A stretch of DNA of 64,000 bases from Leptasterias polaris (Eukaryota > Echinodermata > Asteroidea > Forcipulatida > Asteriidae), in NCBI GenBank assembly GCA_037783415.1, contig JAZGTN010000009.1:4650001-4714000 (forward strand). Direction: 5' to 3'. The notes below the pieces were generated by a model. It was not told where the DNA came from. It made no database searches and saw only the letters and a program-made list of their open reading frames with translations. Made by a program: the position numbers and the translations under genes. Positions 54,300-64,000 of this stretch are shown here, piece by piece (position 1 is the stretch's first letter; the number at the start of each line of letters is the position of its first letter).

Positions 54300-55611
54300 A
54301 GGTAATATTGAGTAAGATTAATTGCACTGCCTGTCCGTACTCTATGCCGGTTCGGTACTCTATGCCGGTTCGGTGATCCGTCACTCCGCTAATGCATACT
54401 TGAGTAGGTGTTGCCGGCTTAGCCAGTGTTATTAAGCAAGATTATTTATGCAGTAAAATTTCACAATGTGTTATCAACTACTATTGAGATACCCTGCTGA
54501 CCGCTTGGAATAATTAAATAGCTTGATTATAAATGTTCTTATCATAATGAGTTCGAATTGAAAGCTGGGGGGGGGGGGGCTATATCATTTTAGTTAGAAT
54601 AAGTTATTATCGATAAAGATTAACAAACAAATTAACATGGCCTTAACATTTCGAAACCTGCTCTCAGGAATACAGGAATCTCGGCGTTCTCAGCATTTTG
54701 TAAAAATATAAACATTTTAACCACAGAAACCAATTTGAGAATTTTTTGTTGGTCGGGCACCATGTAAAGCTTTTTTCGCTAGATTCTAATGGGAAAGAAA
54801 AATTATGTGAACTATTGTTAGGAAAGTCACAATGAATACGATAATCTAGCTTTAAAATATCCGGTCAAAGCTGAGAGTTTTGCAAAAAAAACAAACCCCA
54901 AAACCAACAACAACAACAAAGTCAACAACAATAACAAATACAAAAACAATAACAATAAACAGCAGCAGTAGCGGCAACAACAACAACAACAACAAACAAA
55001 CAAAACAAACAAACAAACAACCCAACAAACAAACAACAAACAACAAAACCTAATCCTTTATTTCAGTCTGATAGGTATTATCAATGTGTCAGGTCGGACA
55101 AAACAAATAACCCAGTTGCATATGATTAATTCATTGCAGACCTGAACTTTAAACATTGGTTATTGAGCCTCTGGGAGGCTGTATCCAGTTCACATTAATC
55201 ATAACACTGGGTGGAACGGATAATGAGAATCCGTATGTTGCATTCATAAAGGTATTATACAGGATTGGTGAAGCTGACAATGTCGCAGCTGCAGACAGTG
55301 TTCATCGTGTTTTGAAAATTTGGGCTTAAAATCCGTTTTGTGAGTCAGGATAAAAATAGTGAACAACTGCACAATTTTCAGTATGTAAACACACCGTCCT
55401 TTAATTTTAGTTGTAACAATCGAAATAAGATGTTACGTGTGTGTTTTTTGTTAGTTTTGTTTGATTTTCAGAAACAGCTTTTAAAAAATTGTTCTAGCAT
55501 GAACTTAATAATCAACAATTGTTCAAAATATCCCCTAATCCACAGAGCTTTCTCTTAGTTCTCACCTTAGTGTGATTTCTGTAGTACACCTGTAGGCCTA
55601 TGCAGTGATAT
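54300..55611. other. No gene recognised; (CAA)n microsatellite at 54895-55045
   Basis: A CAA/CAAA-rich tract runs from about 54895 to 55045. A 17-18-bp tandem (CGGTTCGGTACTCTATGC, about 54340-54375) is also present. No upstream GPCR exon could be found here. Confidence 0.5.
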
Positions 55612-56730
55612 TGTGACGGAACAGGGGGTAGACTTGGTGAAGTTTAGTGCACCAAAAGACGCAGTGCGCATTGTGCTTTGCGGGGGGTGCTAGCGGGTTC
55701 TTATAAGCGAGCAGCGCTGGGTTTCCCGCTCTCTTTGGTCTTTGGTCTACTTATTGGGTCTAGTGTTTTTGATGTAGTCTGTTGCTCTAGTACTGTGTGT
55801 TCTAGTTCTGTGACCGTGAACTGTGCGTTGGCACTGTGCTGAGACCAAATTGCGTGTTCCCACTGCTACTGTGTGCGTTATCTTTAGCTGGTGGTTGAGC
55901 TGTGTGACCCGTTGTGTTTCTACGTTCAGCGAGAGAGATATAGCGAGGTGGGTTTTACTGTATAAGTAAACTTTATGTTAATGTAAGGCTCGGAGTTGTA
56001 GAGCGTGAATTGTGTAACCTTTATCGGGGGAAGGCTGAAGCATTGGAAGGTTGTGTGAGTTGTATGCCGTTGAATACACGTTGGTGTAGAACGGCTGAGG
56101 TACGATTCAGTTGCGACCACTGTGCGGGCTACCCGGAGGGTTATTAGAGACGTAGCGCTGACGAGTTCTTTAGAGAGGGTTATTGTAATCCGCATGAAGT
56201 TTCAATTGTGCAGACTTGCCAGTCTGTGAGGGTTATTAGCATAATACAGTGTGAGGTATACCTGTGTTTGGCAAGGCTGATTCTTAGCGCTGGGTCGACG
56301 GAGGTTGTACTGAGGTTTATGCTGCTTACTACACTTGTTTGTATTACTGAGGTTTATTACATTTAGGTGAGGTTTATTATCTTTACCTGGTTGTGTAATT
56401 ACTATTATTGTTGAGTGATTCATTGAACGTTTATGAGAAATAAAACCATTGTTACTGTTATTGGAGACCTGGTATCCTTGTGAGGTTTATTGAGGTTTCG
56501 GGTGATTGCTCTGATTCTAGCTATTAGGAATATCATTCTCAATCGGTGGTAAACTTCCACCAAACGAACTGCCCCTAGGCATAGCCGCCGTTCGTTATTA
56601 TCCCCCCTTTTGTCTGGGTAGCCGCTCACCCTTGCATAAGGTTAATAAATATTATTGGGGTAGGATAATCACCCTGGGTTGTGTCTGGTCTTCATCGACC
56701 TAGTCGCTGACTCGAGGGTGTCCCGCCACA
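55612..56730 (+). repeat. 5' LTR
   Basis: 1119 bp, TG...CA ends. A candidate TATA-like TTATAAG lies at about 55699 and AATAAA at about 56440. GAGGTT occurs six times in its last third (56299-56500). Confidence 0.9.
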
Positions 56731-56732
56731 AA

Positions 56733-56750
56733 TGGTGTCAGAAGTGGGAT
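56733..56750 (+). promoter_or_regulatory. Primer binding site for tRNA-Leu
   Basis: TGGTGTCAGAAGTGGGAT, starting two bases after the 5' LTR, is complementary to the 3' end of animal tRNA-Leu including CCA. This supports the LTR boundary. Confidence 0.85.
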
Positions 56751-56865
56751 TTTGAGTTTGATTTCCTTGGTGATTTAAGAGCAATTGTACTTTGTAATTT
56801 TGGTGTAAAAGGTTTATTTCTGTGAAACGTGAGTTTGAGGTTACTGGGGAAGAGTAACCCTCAGT

Positions 56866-59610
56866 ATGAGTAGAAAGGAGTTAGATGGTGTCACCTCAGG
56901 GGCAGAGGTTGACCAGGCTTCTTTTCGTGTAGAACTGTGTCGCTCCAGAATGGAGAATGAGTGGTTAAAGTCGGAAAGAGAGCATCTCACCGCTGAGGTT
57001 GAGACATGGAAAAAGAAGGCAAAGCCTAGAGACACTGATGAGGTTGATTCTGATGTGTTTTTCAAGTTGCCTGAGGAAACCTCTGGGTATTCCTCGTTAA
57101 AGGCAAGGCAAGTTGCCGATGTTGGCATGTCACCCGAGTTGCTTGGAAGGGGGACAAGGCAGAATGGTAGAACACCTCATTTGAGGTCTACTCCATTCTC
57201 AGAGCCTAGTCCGAGTACAAACCCATTTGTTAGCACTGAGGTTGATGATGCCGGGCAACGAGGTTTGCACAGTGAGGTTTTGAGCTTTTTGTCTCGTCCT
57301 ACTGTGGAGAGAAGTAGTCAGTTGAGAAGTGAGGTTGATACAAACCTCATGGGTCCATGGCCACTTGAGAGAGAAAAGAGGTTGGTGGGTGATGAGGTTT
57401 TGAGTAAACCTCAAGATAAACCTCAAGATAAACCTCAAGATAAACATCATGATGAAAGGGCACGCCGCCCTACGATAACCCCCGACAGGTACAATGGTAA
57501 GGTGTTGTGGAATGATTACCACAGACACTTTGAGGCCTGTAAAAAGGTTAATCAGTGGAGTGAGGAGCAGGCAGCCGAGTTTTTGGCCGCAAGCCTTCAG
57601 GCTGATGCGCTCCGGATCCTTGGTGATGGAGCCAAAAAGAAGTTTACTTATAGTGAACTGGTAAAGCTCTTGGAGCGGAGATTTGGCCCTGGTCAACAGG
57701 CCGAAAATTATTTGGTAGAGCTCCGACACCGGAGACAAAGTGCGAAAGAAACTCTTCAAGAGTTGGGTCAGGCGGTCCGAGACTTGACCGTGAAGGCTTA
57801 CCCTGAAATTTCCGAAGAGGCACGAGAGCGCCTCGGAAAGAACCATTTCATTGATGCGGTTGACAGTCAAGCGGTCAGAGAAGGAATTTATCGGGCTCGA
57901 CCAAAGTCATTGGACGAAGCAATACAGGCTGCTCTCGAAACCGAAAGCATCGAAAAGGTTGAAAGCCAAAGAAGGGAAGAAAGAAGGCCTGCAAAGTTTG
58001 CAAGGGCCCTTGACTCTGGCACTGAGCATCGTCTCCAAGGATTGGAGGGCAGTGTTGAGGAGCAGGTCAAGAAAATGGACAGGGTTGTTGAATTATTGTC
58101 CGAATTGACCAAGAAAATCCAAGTGTGGAACAGAGGGGCAGATAAACCTCAAGGGTTACCACAGAGGCCCGAGATGAAGAAAACTCAGGGCGTGAAGTGT
58201 TTCAATTGTGGAGAGCTGGGGCATTTCCTGAGGGAGTGCACCAAGCCTCGCAAGAGGTATGGGCGTCAGGGAAACGCCAAACCAGCCGACCGAGGGGCCC
58301 GCGGAAAGGCTGAATGTGACCAAGGGTCCAAGCGAGTAAGAGAAGATGAACTAGATACAGCCAAGAAGAGGCGAGGGGCAGAGGAAGGAGAGGCAGTGGT
58401 TACTCGATCCCTTTCTGTCCTTCGGCCTAGACTTGGGTTGTTTGTTCATGGAGTGGTGAGAGGCACTAAGTGCCGGTTTTTGGTCGATTCGGGTTCGACC
58501 GACACAATCATTAGTTGTTCGGTGTACCATGAAATTGCCAGAGAACAGAGGCCAGTGCTTATCAAAGAGGGGACAAACATTCGGCAGGTGGATGGCAGTT
58601 CGCTTGCTGTAATGGGCGTTTCCTGGGTGGAAGTACAAGTGGGGAAAACTGTCCACCAGGTCAAGGCAATTTTTGCTGATATCAAGTGTACTAGTATACT
58701 TGGAATGGATTTCTTGTTGCCAACCTGTGGTAACTTAGATTTCCAGAGCCTAGAATTGAGGTTGAATGGAGAACGAGTGAAGTGCACAAGTAGCTCAGGA
58801 GAGCCATATGCTGGCAGAGTAGTTGTTTCAGGAACAACTGAAATACCATCCGGGCATGAGGCCGTGGTGCCTGGGTCGGTGGTTCATACTGGTGAGGCAC
58901 GGGTAGTGCAGAAGGGTACAACGGTTGGGACTGTGGAAACCGCTGAGGTTGATTCAGTAGTTCAGTTTAGTCAGAACGGTGCTGGTAAAGTTGACGCCTA
59001 CCTGCCTAAGCACTTACATGACTTTGAACGGAGCAGGTTAAACCTCAGTGAGGATTACCATGCTGAGGTGAGGTCTCGTTTGACAGAGTACAAGGATGTA
59101 TTTCCCACTGGAATGGGGTTCGAGTGTTACACCTGCCATCGGTCCTTTGGGACTGCGCAGGGCCTCCGGCGACACAAAAAGATCATTCATGGTCCTCCCG
59201 AGATGCTCCTTTGTGGAAGGTGTTCCTACAGAGACAAGAGGCAGGATAACCTCAAGAGGCATTACCGCCGTTGCCATATGCAACACCTGGAGGAGCATGC
59301 CTCAATAAGGCCAACCCTCATGGAGGTGAAGAGCAAGTTGGCGGGACACACTCCGGTCACCATCCGTCTTCCGGTTCAGATCGCCCGAACGAAGCTGGTG
59401 GGACGCCTGGCCCGAAGTTCGGTGGACATGACACCCGCCAGTCCCCCGGCGACAGTGTCAAAGGCACCCCAGAGCCCCACCCACTCAGTTCGACTAGATG
59501 ACGCCGAATCCATGCCATCCTTGGAGAGCCGGGATCAACCAAGAAGCCGTCCCCGAAGAGGTTCCAGTGGACAACGCAGAGGAGGAAACCCCCCCAAGAG
59601 CCAGAGATAA
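56866..59610 (+). CDS. Gag-CCHC-protease-C2H2 zinc-finger polyprotein of the LTR element, 914 aa
   Basis: Domains in order: an N-terminal charged helical stretch (about 20-55); a Ser/Pro-rich linker with KPQD repeats (181-192); a retrotransposon Gag capsid-like region (about 200-365); a CCHC knuckle CFNCGELGHFLREC (445-458); a retropepsin-like protease with active site FLVDSGSTDT (538-547) and the downstream ILGMD block (611-615); and the LNLSEDYHAEV...LTEYKDVFP linker (about 725-747) that in Ty3/Gypsy elements directly precedes reverse transcriptase. RT does not follow. Instead come two C2H2 fingers, C754-x2-C757-x12-H770-x4-H775 and C783-x2-C786-x12-H799-x4-H804, then a Ser/Pro/Arg-rich tail. 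The start ATG is the first after the primer site. The product is presumably a particle protein; the role of the fingers is unknown. Confidence 0.88.
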   Translation: MSRKELDGVTSGAEVDQASFRVELCRSRMENEWLKSEREHLTAEVETWKKKAKPRDTDEVDSDVFFKLPEETSGYSSLKARQVADVGMSPELLGRGTRQNGRTPHLRSTPFSEPSPSTNPFVSTEVDDAGQRGLHSEVLSFLSRPTVERSSQLRSEVDTNLMGPWPLEREKRLVGDEVLSKPQDKPQDKPQDKHHDERARRPTITPDRYNGKVLWNDYHRHFEACKKVNQWSEEQAAEFLAASLQADALRILGDGAKKKFTYSELVKLLERRFGPGQQAENYLVELRHRRQSAKETLQELGQAVRDLTVKAYPEISEEARERLGKNHFIDAVDSQAVREGIYRARPKSLDEAIQAALETESIEKVESQRREERRPAKFARALDSGTEHRLQGLEGSVEEQVKKMDRVVELLSELTKKIQVWNRGADKPQGLPQRPEMKKTQGVKCFNCGELGHFLRECTKPRKRYGRQGNAKPADRGARGKAECDQGSKRVREDELDTAKKRRGAEEGEAVVTRSLSVLRPRLGLFVHGVVRGTKCRFLVDSGSTDTIISCSVYHEIAREQRPVLIKEGTNIRQVDGSSLAVMGVSWVEVQVGKTVHQVKAIFADIKCTSILGMDFLLPTCGNLDFQSLELRLNGERVKCTSSSGEPYAGRVVVSGTTEIPSGHEAVVPGSVVHTGEARVVQKGTTVGTVETAEVDSVVQFSQNGAGKVDAYLPKHLHDFERSRLNLSEDYHAEVRSRLTEYKDVFPTGMGFECYTCHRSFGTAQGLRRHKKIIHGPPEMLLCGRCSYRDKRQDNLKRHYRRCHMQHLEEHASIRPTLMEVKSKLAGHTPVTIRLPVQIARTKLVGRLARSSVDMTPASPPATVSKAPQSPTHSVRLDDAESMPSLESRDQPRSRPRRGSSGQRRGGNPPKSQR

Positions 59611-59708
59611 AGACGGCGCGGGTGGAGGAGCACCTCTATCGAGATAACCTACATTGGAGAGTGAAGCCAACTCGACGTGTAAATAATATCACTAAGTTTA
59701 ACAAGTAA
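59502..59708 (+). other. Overlapping -1 frame tail, 68 codons, reachable by a C7 slip
   Basis: This frame opens after a TGA at 59499-59501, overlaps the end of the 914-codon ORF, and closes at TAA 59706-59708. It encodes a basic stretch with KTARVEEHLY and HWRVKPTRRV. A run of seven C (59589-59595) is in the register C CCC CCC, allowing a -1 slip. It could also be ordinary decay or leftover 3' pol sequence. Confidence 0.35.
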
Positions 59709-60374
59709 TCAAACAATCAGGTCTTTCAATCAGTGTAAAATTCTTAAATTTATAAGTGATTCTTGCCAAATTCTATGCCATTTTTCTATCTAAACTGCAT
59801 GTTATACCTTGCCATTTCTTATATATTTTTGTATTCTGTAAGGGTTTATAACGTGTTTTCATCCACCAAAGATCCATGTGTAAAAAGACTGTGTTTTGTA
59901 TTGATTAAGAAGCCAAAGACACCTCATTTTCATTGTATAAATTTAGCATCAGTAAACCTCAATGGGTATGAGGGTTACATTCTTTGACTAAAATAAAACT
60001 GTGTTTTCTTGTATAAACTGCCATAAACCTCACTGAGGTGAGATTCACATTTTTCATTGTATAAAGCCATATTCCATGTAAGTACATGAGGTTGTAAATA
60101 AACCTCATGAGGGTTACTTTTGTTGTATTTAAAAAACATGTCATGTTAAAGTGCGAGAGGTTGTAAGTAAACCTCGTGGGAAAACTTTGATTGTTGTATA
60201 AAAAGTAGTTGTGAGGTTTATAGTAAACCTCACATGTTTTTCATTGTATAATTGTTTTGAGACGTTACCTAGTATGGTAGATTTATTTAAAGGTTTTTAT
60301 GTTTAAGTACCCCTGTTCCTTGTATTATTGTTAAGCTGATTGGACCGGGGCGGTCCAAGCTTAGCTGGGTCCTG
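59709..60374 (+). other. Non-coding 3' internal region of the LTR element
   Basis: AT-rich. It holds about eight AACCTC/GAGGTT motifs, several as close inverted pairs (for example GAGGTTGTAAATAAACCTC at 60089-60107 and GAGGTTTATAGTAAACCTC at 60212-60230). GGACCGGGGCGGTCC, a GC palindrome, lies at about 60342-60356. No polypurine tract at 60360-60374. Confidence 0.7.
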
Positions 60375-61493
60375 TGTGACGGAACAGGGGGTAGACTTGG
60401 TGAAGTTTAGTGCACCAAAAGACGCAGTGCGCATTGTGCTTTGCGGGGGGTGCTAGCGGGTTCTTATAAGCGAGCAGCGCTGGGTTTCCCGCTCTCTTTG
60501 GTCTTTGGTCTACTTATTGGGTCTAGTGTTTTTGATGTAGTCTGTTGCTCTAGTACTGTGTGTTCTAGTTCTGTGACCGTGAACTGTGCGTTGGCACTGT
60601 GCTGAGACCAAATTGCGTGTTCCCACTGCTACTGTGTGCGTTATCTTTAGCTGGTGGTTGAGCTGTGTGACCCGTTGTGTTTCTACGTTCAGCGAGAGAG
60701 ATATAGCGAGGTGGGTTTTACTGTATAAGTAAACTTTATGTTAATGTAAGGCTCGGAGTTGTAGAGCGTGAATTGTGTAACCTTTATCGGGGGAAGGCTG
60801 AAGCATTGGAAGGTTGTGTGAGTTGTATGCCGTTGAATACACGTTGGTGTAGAACGGCTGAGGTACGATTCAGTTGCGACCACTGTGCGGGCTACCCGGA
60901 GGGTTATTAGAGACGTAGCGCTGACGAGTTCTTTAGAGAGGGTTATTGTAATCCGCATGAAGTTTCAATTGTGCAGACTTGCCAGTCTGTGAGGGTTATT
61001 AGCATAATACAGTGTGAGGTATACCTGTGTTTGGCAAGGCTGATTCTTAGCGCTGGGTCGACGGAGGTTGTACTGAGGTTTATGCTGCTTACTACACTTG
61101 TTTGTATTACTGAGGTTTATTACATTTAGGTGAGGTTTATTATCTTTACCTGGTTGTGTAATTACTATTATTGTTGAGTGATTCATTGAACGTTTATGAG
61201 AAATAAAACCATTGTTACTGTTATTGGAGACCTGGTATCCTTGTGAGGTTTATTGAGGTTTCGGGTGATTGCTCTGATTCTAGCTATTAGGAATATCATT
61301 CTCAATCGGTGGTAAACTTCCACCAAACGAACTGCCCCTAGGCATAGCCGCCGTTCGTTATTATCCCCCCTTTTGTCTGGGTAGCCGCTCACCCTTGCAT
61401 AAGGTTAATAAATATTATTGCGGTAGGATAATCACCCTGGGTTGTGTCTGGTCTTCATCGACCTAGTCGCTGACTCGAGGGTGTCCCGCCACA
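60375..61493 (+). repeat. 3' LTR
   Basis: Same length and ends as the 5' LTR; the only difference I found is C at 61421. Confidence 0.9.
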
Positions 61494-61497
61494 ATAT

Positions 61498-61776
61498 TGT
61501 TAATGGAACCCTCACGTCCTGTCCTATTAGTTGCATCCCTCTGAATTCACCTTAGTTTACATAGTGTCTATTCAGTCTTAGAAGTTAAATATCGTACCTA
61601 CCCACACTGTACTTGTTAGTCTATTTGTGTTGTTGTTTGTCTGGGCAAACCTACCACAAGCTTTGGCTTTTCTGGCTATCCCCCCATTTCCAATTATCCT
61701 CTTACTGTTCTTTGATATTGTTTTGATGATTCTTTGTTGGAATGGAAATAAATGTCTTGAAATGAAATGAAATGAA
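61498..61776 (+). repeat. Possible LINE 3' end with (AAATG)n-type tail
   Basis: 'gttggaatggaaataaatg' then repeated GAAATGAAAT at 61735-61776 looks like the tandem-repeat tail of a CR1/L2-type LINE. No coding part remains. Confidence 0.35.
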
Positions 61777-63160
61777 GCTTTTAGACTATATTAAACAATG
61801 ATTATTTGTGTCCTTACCAATTCTGCATAACACCTTTAAAGGTAGGATTGAGTTGGGCTTATTTTTTATCTTAAAGCCTGTAAGCAAGTATTTTCTGCTT
61901 ACGGAGCAGCCGTTAGCAGAGATTCTATACCACTGCCTTACCATAGCGAAGCAAAAAGCAAGGTAAATTTCCAAGCGGGTCTTGTAAGCAGATAGGTGAC
62001 GCACCGTCAAATATTCATGAATGGTTAATTTGTTTGCTCGCACATTAATACTGAATCAGTGAACTCAATTTGCTCAACGGTTAAATCAATGAATGAATTT
62101 CAATCTCGAAACTTGAGAAATAATTATTTCCAAAACAAGTACAGTATTTATTACTCATGAAAACAAACTCCTTATTCGATTTGCAAAAAGAAAAAAAAGA
62201 AAAATAATGTAGACGTTTGAAATTTGTGGGCCCTGTATTAAAGCCAAATATTCTCTTGTTCATAAGGCGGCCATCTTTTATTCCGACCACACAGATGCGC
62301 AACATTAAACCATGCTTCATGATTAAACCGAGGCTAACAGTGAACAATACAATCTGACCTTATATATGCTGTTTTATGTGTACAGCATACAATGCACGGT
62401 ACCAAATCACCAACAAAACAAACAGTATTTGTATCAATTTTTTATTTTGTTATGTTCACTGAAACAAACTCTTCAAGTTTGATGAACCCTCTATATCACG
62501 GTTTAATTATTTGGAGTGTTTACTATAACTAGCTTTTGAATGAAATTGTAGCTCTTCAAAATAGTTCCCACCCAGACACGGGAGAAAGTTTAAAAGGAAG
62601 AGTATTTTACTCTTCATCTTCAAATATCTTTCCATGTGAACATGTATGCATTCTGTGAGGTGTATTTCCAATCAGGCATGAAATTGAACGCCGGCGATCT
62701 CGTGGGAATTTGCCTCCCTGCTTCGTATCGTCCTGCTACACGATGCAAGCCCACACTACGGAGAAATTAAATTGTTTCAATTTTTTTGTCCTTGTGACAA
62801 ACAGTAGAGATTTCGCCTTGAGAACACTCATTGTTTTCCGATTGCATTCTTACCCCTTCCTCAATGATTGTTCGTGCAAAATCAGAATGTGTTTTTGAAC
62901 TAGTTTATGTTAAAATACTTTGATTACAATACTGTTTATTTCTATCAAGGTATGTGAGGTTATTTATCCTTCGAATATAACCAACACTGCAGTTATTGTT
63001 TCCGTTTTTTATTGATGTGTAATGCATTTCGCCAACAGAGCAAACTGACCCATTAAAGGTGTAGTCTTCTGCTGTTAGGTTTCTTACATATCTAAATGAA
63101 ACAATTTCTCAAGTACGCCCCCTGTTGGTGAGCTTTCAAAAATCTGAAATGCATCTGTAA
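61777..63160. other. No gene recognised
   Basis: AT-rich sequence with short frames only. It lies upstream of the minus-strand GPCR, but I found no GPS or extracellular-domain exon. Confidence 0.4.
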
Positions 63161-63164
63161 AATA

Positions 63165-63330
63165 GTAGGGTCATACTTTGATAATGGCTTCGTAATAAAT
63201 GTGGGTAACTTTTATCTGAAAGCCTAATTTTTATAAAGATGGTAATGGTAGTGACAATCTCCGAAATTATTTGGTTTGAAATCCCGTGCTGGTTAGAAAC
63301 AAGTAATAGTATGTGGGGAAATTTGAATGT
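63165..63330. repeat. Fragment of TTAA-type family D MITE
   Basis: 'gtagggtcatactttgataatgg' and 'atctgaaagcctaatttttataaag' resemble the left half of 14203-14618. Confidence 0.5.
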
Positions 63331-63364
63331 GTTATATAATGCATAACTTAGATTAATTTGTTTG

Positions 63365-63397
<33 letters not shown>

Positions 63398-63955
63398 CAC
63401 TTTCTTTTGGTAATTTATTTGTTCTCTTGCTTTGAAGCTATAGAGCTTCATTTATTCAACAACAACAACAACAACAGTAAACAAACAATTATACATCAAT
63501 TCCACATAATAAAGGTCCACAAATATAGCTATTATATAGAAATCGATGAGAAACACAAACATTAAATAAAATAAAAACAGATACAAGTATATACAGTTTA
63601 GCGTGACATAATCACGTGATACGAAACACCCAATGAAGTAGTTTAAATTTCACACAAAAAATACCAAAACTACATGAAATAGATACAGAAATGAAAAACT
63701 ACACATAGTCCTAGTTCCCGTTCATACACTTTTTAATTTTTATTTAGTTTTATCATGTTTTTTATATGTTTTTTTTTAGTTTTTTTTTATTGTTTTGTTT
63801 TAATCATTATTGTTGTTATTACTTGCTAATCTGGCACATTTTTTATTTATATATACCTAATCTTAATGTTTTATTGTTATTTTTGTATTAGTTTTTTATA
63901 GTCTAGGATCTTTTGTAATATTATTGCAAAACATTATTGTAGTATATACCTTTAA

Positions 63956-64000
63956 AGGCACTGAACATGTTTGGTAATTATCAAAGACCAGTATTGTCAC
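63956..64000. mobile_element. TTAA-flanked MITE, family A, left end (cut by window edge)
   Basis: AGGCACTGAACATGTTTGGT after TTAA (63952-63955), continuing 'caaagaccagtattgtcac' as in 13255-13622. Confidence 0.75.

Larger units (their letters stand above)
55612..61493 (+). mobile_element. Ty3/Gypsy-type LTR retrotransposon lacking RT, RNase H and integrase
   Basis: Two 1119-bp LTRs (55612-56730, 60375-61493) begin TGTGACGG and end GCCACA, and are flanked by a 4-bp ATAT duplication (55608-55611, 61494-61497). One mismatch between the LTRs was seen (56658 G, 61421 C), so the insertion is recent. A tRNA-Leu primer binding site follows the 5' LTR. The only large frame (56866-59610) encodes Gag, CCHC, protease and two C2H2 fingers. 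No polypurine tract abuts the 3' LTR. It must depend on a related autonomous element for reverse transcription and integration. Confidence 0.9.

Noticed and set aside
55926..56629. Minus-strand frames of 69-89 codons in the 5' LTR, repeated in the 3' LTR
   Set aside because: Antisense to the LTR, identical in both copies simply because the LTRs are identical; no motif.
57199..57870. 223-codon frame antisense to the Gag region
   Set aside because: Shadow of the sense Gag frame; no independent signature.
1..64000. CRISPR array or bacterial operon
   Set aside because: The tandem repeats lack unique spacers and the genes are spliced eukaryotic genes.

Overview
This is animal nuclear DNA: multi-exon genes with GT-AG introns, tRNA-derived SINEs, many MITEs and minisatellites, and a Ty3/Gypsy-type LTR element. 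The repeat repertoire (TTAA-flanked MITEs with AGGCACTGGACAC ends, tRNA-headed SINEs with ATT tails, an LTR element primed by tRNA-Leu) and the style of the MRE11 protein suggest an echinoderm, possibly a sea star. That is an inference; no search was run.

Layout. (1) 1106-3990 (+): a four-exon gene for a small secreted or membrane-anchored PAN/Apple-domain protein. (2) 4.1-11.5 kb: no gene recognised; a foldback element, a hAT-like deletion derivative, MITEs and SINEs. (3) 11588-36045 (+): a complete 19-exon MRE11 gene (684 aa; all splice phases close), with introns loaded with six minisatellite arrays, SINEs, nested MITEs and a 1.3-kb hAT-type element. (4) 36.1-41.9 kb: no gene recognised; MITEs and AT-rich DNA. 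(5) 53085-42588 (-): ten exons encoding the complete seven-helix domain and cytoplasmic tail of an adhesion-type (7tm_2) GPCR. Its extracellular exons were not found. An in-frame TGA is followed by a further 214 open, repeat-structured codons down to 41943. (6) 55612-61493: a young LTR retrotransposon with near-identical 1119-bp LTRs and an ATAT target duplication. Its single 914-codon ORF runs Gag, CCHC knuckle, aspartic protease and then, where reverse transcriptase should begin, two C2H2 zinc fingers. (7) 61.5-64 kb: no gene; repeat fragments.

The most unusual signal is in the LTR element. It has lost RT, RNase H and integrase, gained a two-finger C2H2 module, and carries about 40 copies of GAGGTT/AACCTC on both strands across LTRs, coding region and 3' region, against about 3 expected by chance. 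Other points worth a look are a triplicated splice acceptor at MRE11 exon 13, a pure poly-C polypyrimidine tract at MRE11 exon 5, the in-frame stop in the GPCR tail, and a hairpin-monomer repeat family with two different stem sequences.
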